Below, one piece after another: positions 2,846 through 5,641 of a stretch of 5,641 bases of DNA (within the stretch, counting starts at the first letter, position 1; each line of letters starts with the position of its first letter). Both the position numbers and the translations under genes were made by a program. The notes under the pieces were generated by a model, which did no database searches, had not been told where the DNA came from, and saw only the letters and a list, made by a program, of their open reading frames with translations. Source of the DNA: Armatimonadota bacterium (lineage in GTDB: Bacteria > Armatimonadota > Zipacnadia > Zipacnadales > FEN-943); the NCBI GenBank assembly GCA_026419655.1, contig JANZZA010000439.1, positions 1 through 5,641 on the forward strand. The letters are read 5' to 3'.

Positions 2846-5641
2846 TTATCTTCGTGCGATGCCGGTCACCGCCAGGAGAGCCGGCGCCGCCCTGGTGCCA
2901 GCCGAGACGAAATCCAGAGACGCTATCTCGCGGTCCGGGTGCGGATTTTCCCACGGCCAAGCGTAAACCCACAGGGGCGTGCCGCCCGGCGTCGTTCCAC
3001 GCCAGCCAAGAGCAGCCGCAGCGGCAAACCCTGGCGCCACGAAAGCCCCTATGTTGCGCCCGTAAACCAGTGGGACCTCCTCTGTCGAACCGTCAGCATA
3101 GTGGATGCGATAGGCTCCAATGGTCTGGCCCGGCTGGGCCGGCCAACCACAGGTGTGAAGAAAAACCAGCCCTGCCGCTCGCCGCCCTATTCGAATACCC
3201 CTTACCTCGGACGGCAGGCCAGGAGGTGCCAGGGGCCCGTACAGGACCACTGCCTTCGGTCCAATTGCAAACAGCATACCGGCCAGGCCCACCTGCCCCA
3301 CTGGCAAGCTGGAAAGGTTTCGGCCCGCACCGTAGCCGAGCCAGCCGGTGCCATCGGCATCGGCCAGGGTACGAGTGCCGGCTGCCGAAAGGTCAACGAG
3401 GAAGCCCGGCCCTCCCCTGCTGGCCAAAGGCAACTGGAGGGCCGCCGCAAAAAGCTCGGCGGGCACATAGGGCAGACCCGTGGGCGGTCGCACGCCCACC
3501 GACCATGAGCAGTCCGCCACATACACGAGCGAGCCAAGATACTGCAGGTTGCGCGTCAAAGCTTCTTCCTCGCTAGCCAGGCTACACCAGGTTGTGCCCA
3601 AAACGCCCACAACTACATGGCGCTTGGCGTCGCGGGTGATGTTCCAAATGTTATCCAGCCAAAACCACGGCGCGGCGATGATGCGGAAGCCTCGCTGTTG
3701 CCAGAAGTCGAAGCTTGGGAATTCTTCATAGCCGACGCCGTAGTGCCAGTCCGCAATAATCACGTCCTTGGGCAGCAGGGGTACAGCCTCGGACAGGTTG
3801 AGCTTGCCGCCGCCGTTAAAAGCATCCCGGCCCCCATGCGCATCAACCGGCGCAAGAAGCATATCTCCCCACATCATTATCGGCACGCCCCGCTCCGCCC
3901 ACCAGTCCCGTAGCCGCCTCACGTCCTCGGCGAAAAGCTCAGCCGGCCTGCGGCCCCGACACCGCGGACAGATGGCGTAGTCGTCGTTCAGCTCGTCGTG
4001 GCCAATGTGGAAGTACCTTGGCCGCATGTACTTTTCCACTTCGGCGTACAGGTCGAAGAAAAGCTTGTAAGTATCGGGATTGGAAGGGCAGTAGTTGTAC
4101 GGAGCCTCCGGATTCTCTGCGAGGTCCCGGTACTGGCCGTCGCGGAACAGGAAGTAATCACAATGGCCGCCCGACTGAATTTGCGGAATTGGCTCCACAA
4201 AGTGCTGGCGGGCAAGGTCGCAAAGCCTGCCCACTTCAGCAGGCGTTGGCCCTTTCGGCGCAAGCTCCGGGTGGCTGTCCCAGCGGATACTTTCGATTTC
4301 GAGGACTACCGCGTTGAATTTGAATCGCGGCAGCACCTCGGTTACCACGCGGGTGACAAAGTTAAGGTCGTGCTCCCCGACGCATAAATGGGCGCCGCGA
4401 AGGGGAAAGTCGGGCCAGTCGGTGATGGTTGTTACGGGCAGTTCCGGCCCGTTGGCACCGAGCCGCAGCATCTGCAAAAGCGTCTGTACACCCCACCAGG
4501 TGCCTGCCGGGTCGGCACCAGCCACCACAAGGCGGCCGGGCGAAACAGAAAGGCAATACCCCTCTGGCCGGTCAATGCGCCGGGGCGTAGCTTTCGCAAC
4601 GGCCGGACAGGCATCCGGCTCGCCAAGCAGGATGGCTGCCTCCATGCGCCTGGCTTCACTAACCCGGCGCACGCGAAGTCGCAGCCCAAACCGCTTCTCG
4701 ATTTCTTCGCGCAATTTGAGGGCTGGGCGGAGGTTTTCCGGTGCCGGGTTGTCCCGGATGACAATAGGCGTGCGCGAAGCAATCGCGAAAACGCCCCGGC
4801 CCCAGACCACGCGTTTGGGCGCAGGTATGAGCACGGGCGCCTCAGCCTGTGGGGAGATAGCGGCAACGCTGGGCACATCCGTCGGTGGCCTGCTGTCCCT
4901 GGAGACATTCAGTACAGGGCCGGGCTGGGACGGGCCGCCCTCGAAGCGCACGGTGAAATCTAGGCGTCTTGTCTGACCGACAGGCGGCGAATCACCCAGC
5001 TTGCCACCCCAAAACCAGCCAAAGGTCTTGTTACCGCAAAACCGCAGGCGGGCATCAAAAAGGCAAAACCACGGCTCGCCGTCCGTAGCCAGGCTCATTG
5101 TGCCCACGCGTGACTGTATTTTTATCTCGCTGACGTCGTGGGCCACCCAGGTCTGGTCGTTGATGCCGTCGCTCATGGCCTCAAGCTGCACACGGCCTTC
5201 TCGCGCGCCCGGCCCGCCCGTGGCGACGAAAGAACAGCCTACGACAGGTGTGTCAGCCAGTTGGACGGTGCAATACTCCACGCCAAAGGGCATATCGCGA
5301 TGGAGCGTGTACGAAAGCAGTATGCGGACTGTGTTGTCAGGCCGCGCAATGGCTTGATAGTCAAAAGAAAAGCTGCCATCTTCGGGGCCGCCGAGGATTC
5401 GCAGAGCCTTGCCCTCTGGCATGTCTACAACCTCGACGTCGCGCACGTAGTAGGGCAGGCTGTAATAGACCGTTTTCCACTGGCCATCGTGGAAGTTCAG
5501 CGTCGCGCCCTCGACAACTACCTCGCCCTTGTAAAGAATGGACAGACCGCGGTCCGGGCCATAGCCGATGGTGATGTCGCCAACGGAAGCGCTGGCCCAC
5601 CTGCCCGCCCACCCAGCCTGTGGCACCGCCAGCCACAACCC
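2846..5641 (-). CDS. GH20-type beta-N-acetylhexosaminidase-like exported enzyme, first residues beyond right edge
   Basis: The frame is open to the window edge. Numbering starts at the TTG of 5638-5636, giving 930 residues; the true start lies outside. GH20 enzymes remove terminal N-acetylglucosamine or N-acetylgalactosamine from glycans by substrate-assisted catalysis. Residues 1-12 look like the end of a signal peptide, so export is likely. Domains: an N-terminal beta-rich region (about 15-235) of unknown family; the GH20b alpha/beta domain (about 265-400; PAPKRVVWGRGVF, then GYCLSVSPGRLVVAGADPAG and TWWGVQTLLQ); a TIM barrel (about 405-715) opening with DWPDFPLRGAHLCV; a C-terminal beta-rich domain (about 735-930) with IGAYRIHYADGSTEEVPLVYG. 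The catalytic pair is seen as HIGHDE at 544-549, with D548 the residue that would orient the acetamido group and E549 the acid/base. The usual motif is HxGGDE, so the second Gly is His here. A CPRC motif follows at 557-560 and DWHYG at 630-634. At over 930 residues it is longer than simple bacterial GH20 enzymes because of the two flanking domains. The GH20 fold is confident; substrate is not determined. Confidence 0.85.
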   Translation of the reverse strand, partial: GLWLAVPQAGWAGRWASASVGDITIGYGPDRGLSILYKGEVVVEGATLNFHDGQWKTVYYSLPYYVRDVEVVDMPEGKALRILGGPEDGSFSFDYQAIARPDNTVRILLSYTLHRDMPFGVEYCTVQLADTPVVGCSFVATGGPGAREGRVQLEAMSDGINDQTWVAHDVSEIKIQSRVGTMSLATDGEPWFCLFDARLRFCGNKTFGWFWGGKLGDSPPVGQTRRLDFTVRFEGGPSQPGPVLNVSRDSRPPTDVPSVAAISPQAEAPVLIPAPKRVVWGRGVFAIASRTPIVIRDNPAPENLRPALKLREEIEKRFGLRLRVRRVSEARRMEAAILLGEPDACPAVAKATPRRIDRPEGYCLSVSPGRLVVAGADPAGTWWGVQTLLQMLRLGANGPELPVTTITDWPDFPLRGAHLCVGEHDLNFVTRVVTEVLPRFKFNAVVLEIESIRWDSHPELAPKGPTPAEVGRLCDLARQHFVEPIPQIQSGGHCDYFLFRDGQYRDLAENPEAPYNYCPSNPDTYKLFFDLYAEVEKYMRPRYFHIGHDELNDDYAICPRCRGRRPAELFAEDVRRLRDWWAERGVPIMMWGDMLLAPVDAHGGRDAFNGGGKLNLSEAVPLLPKDVIIADWHYGVGYEEFPSFDFWQQRGFRIIAAPWFWLDNIWNITRDAKRHVVVGVLGTTWCSLASEEEALTRNLQYLGSLVYVADCSWSVGVRPPTGLPYVPAELFAAALQLPLASRGGPGFLVDLSAAGTRTLADADGTGWLGYGAGRNLSSLPVGQVGLAGMLFAIGPKAVVLYGPLAPPGLPSEVRGIRIGRRAAGLVFLHTCGWPAQPGQTIGAYRIHYADGSTEEVPLVYGRNIGAFVAPGFAAAAALGWRGTTPGGTPLWVYAWPWENPHPDREIASLDFVSAGTRAAPALLAVTGIARR
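3992..4009 (-). other. GH20 catalytic motif HIGHDE
   Basis: Codons CAC ATT GGC CAC GAC GAG encode residues 544-549 of the GH20-like protein. They sit after the barrel strand EKYMRPRYF, where the family's Asp-Glu pair belongs. Both acidic residues are intact, so the enzyme is likely active. Confidence 0.75.

Noticed and set aside
1921..3576. 551-residue open frame on the plus strand spanning the DUF2207 start, the gap and the GH20 end
   Set aside because: It is antisense to two well-supported genes and crosses the terminator hairpin. It is rich in Pro, Arg and Ser with no domain or hydrophobic pattern, as expected for the reverse frame of GC-rich coding DNA.
4314..4976. 220-residue plus-strand frame and its overlapping neighbours inside the GH20 gene
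   Set aside because: Arg/Ser/Gly-rich translation with no recognisable motif, wholly antisense to the GH20 barrel and GH20b domain.
5636..5638. TTG codon as the true start of the GH20 gene
   Set aside because: The frame is open to the window edge, no ribosome site can be seen, and the residues just after it look like the tail of a signal peptide, so the real start is beyond 5641.
1..5641. tRNA or rRNA genes, CRISPR arrays, transposon ends and riboswitches
   Set aside because: No cloverleaf, spaced direct repeats, transposase coding or known aptamer core was visible on either strand. Short GC palindromes inside genes are within chance for this base composition.

Overview
The window is a GC-rich bacterial segment in which all three recognisable genes lie on the minus strand. 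Transcription runs from position 5641 down to 1. In that direction the order is: (1) a large glycoside hydrolase family 20 (GH20)-like protein whose first few residues lie beyond the right edge (5641-2846); (2) a DUF2207-family membrane protein with a glycine tail (2652-673); (3) the N-terminal 71 residues of a thiamine-pyrophosphate-dependent 2-oxoacid dehydrogenase E1 alpha subunit, cut by the left edge (215-1). There are no rRNA or tRNA genes, CRISPR arrays, transposases or phage genes.

The two gaps are informative. The 193-base gap 2653-2845 holds a long, strong stem-loop with G-rich flanks that looks like a transcription terminator between the GH20 and DUF2207 genes. The 457-base gap 216-672 holds a weaker terminator-like hairpin behind the DUF2207 gene, a small unrecognised reading frame (595-419) with a good ribosome binding site and a suspicious in-frame stop, and a cluster of inverted repeats next to a sigma70-like promoter that points at the E1 alpha gene. 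A perfect 12-base palindrome abuts the -35 box, centred at about -41.5 from the expected transcript start.

The organism cannot be named from this sequence alone. High GC, a secreted multi-domain GH20-type enzyme with extra beta-rich domains, and a DUF2207 protein with a long Gly tail would suit a free-living heterotroph such as an Armatimonadota, Planctomycetota, Verrucomicrobiota or related lineage. That is an impression from family resemblance, not a result.

The genes do not form an obvious pathway: an exported amino-sugar hydrolase, an envelope protein of unknown role, and a central-carbon enzyme subunit. The terminator-like hairpins and the separate promoter suggest independent transcription units. 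I see no convincing new multi-gene system. The best leads are the regulatory cluster at 306-379 and the interrupted small frame at 368-595.
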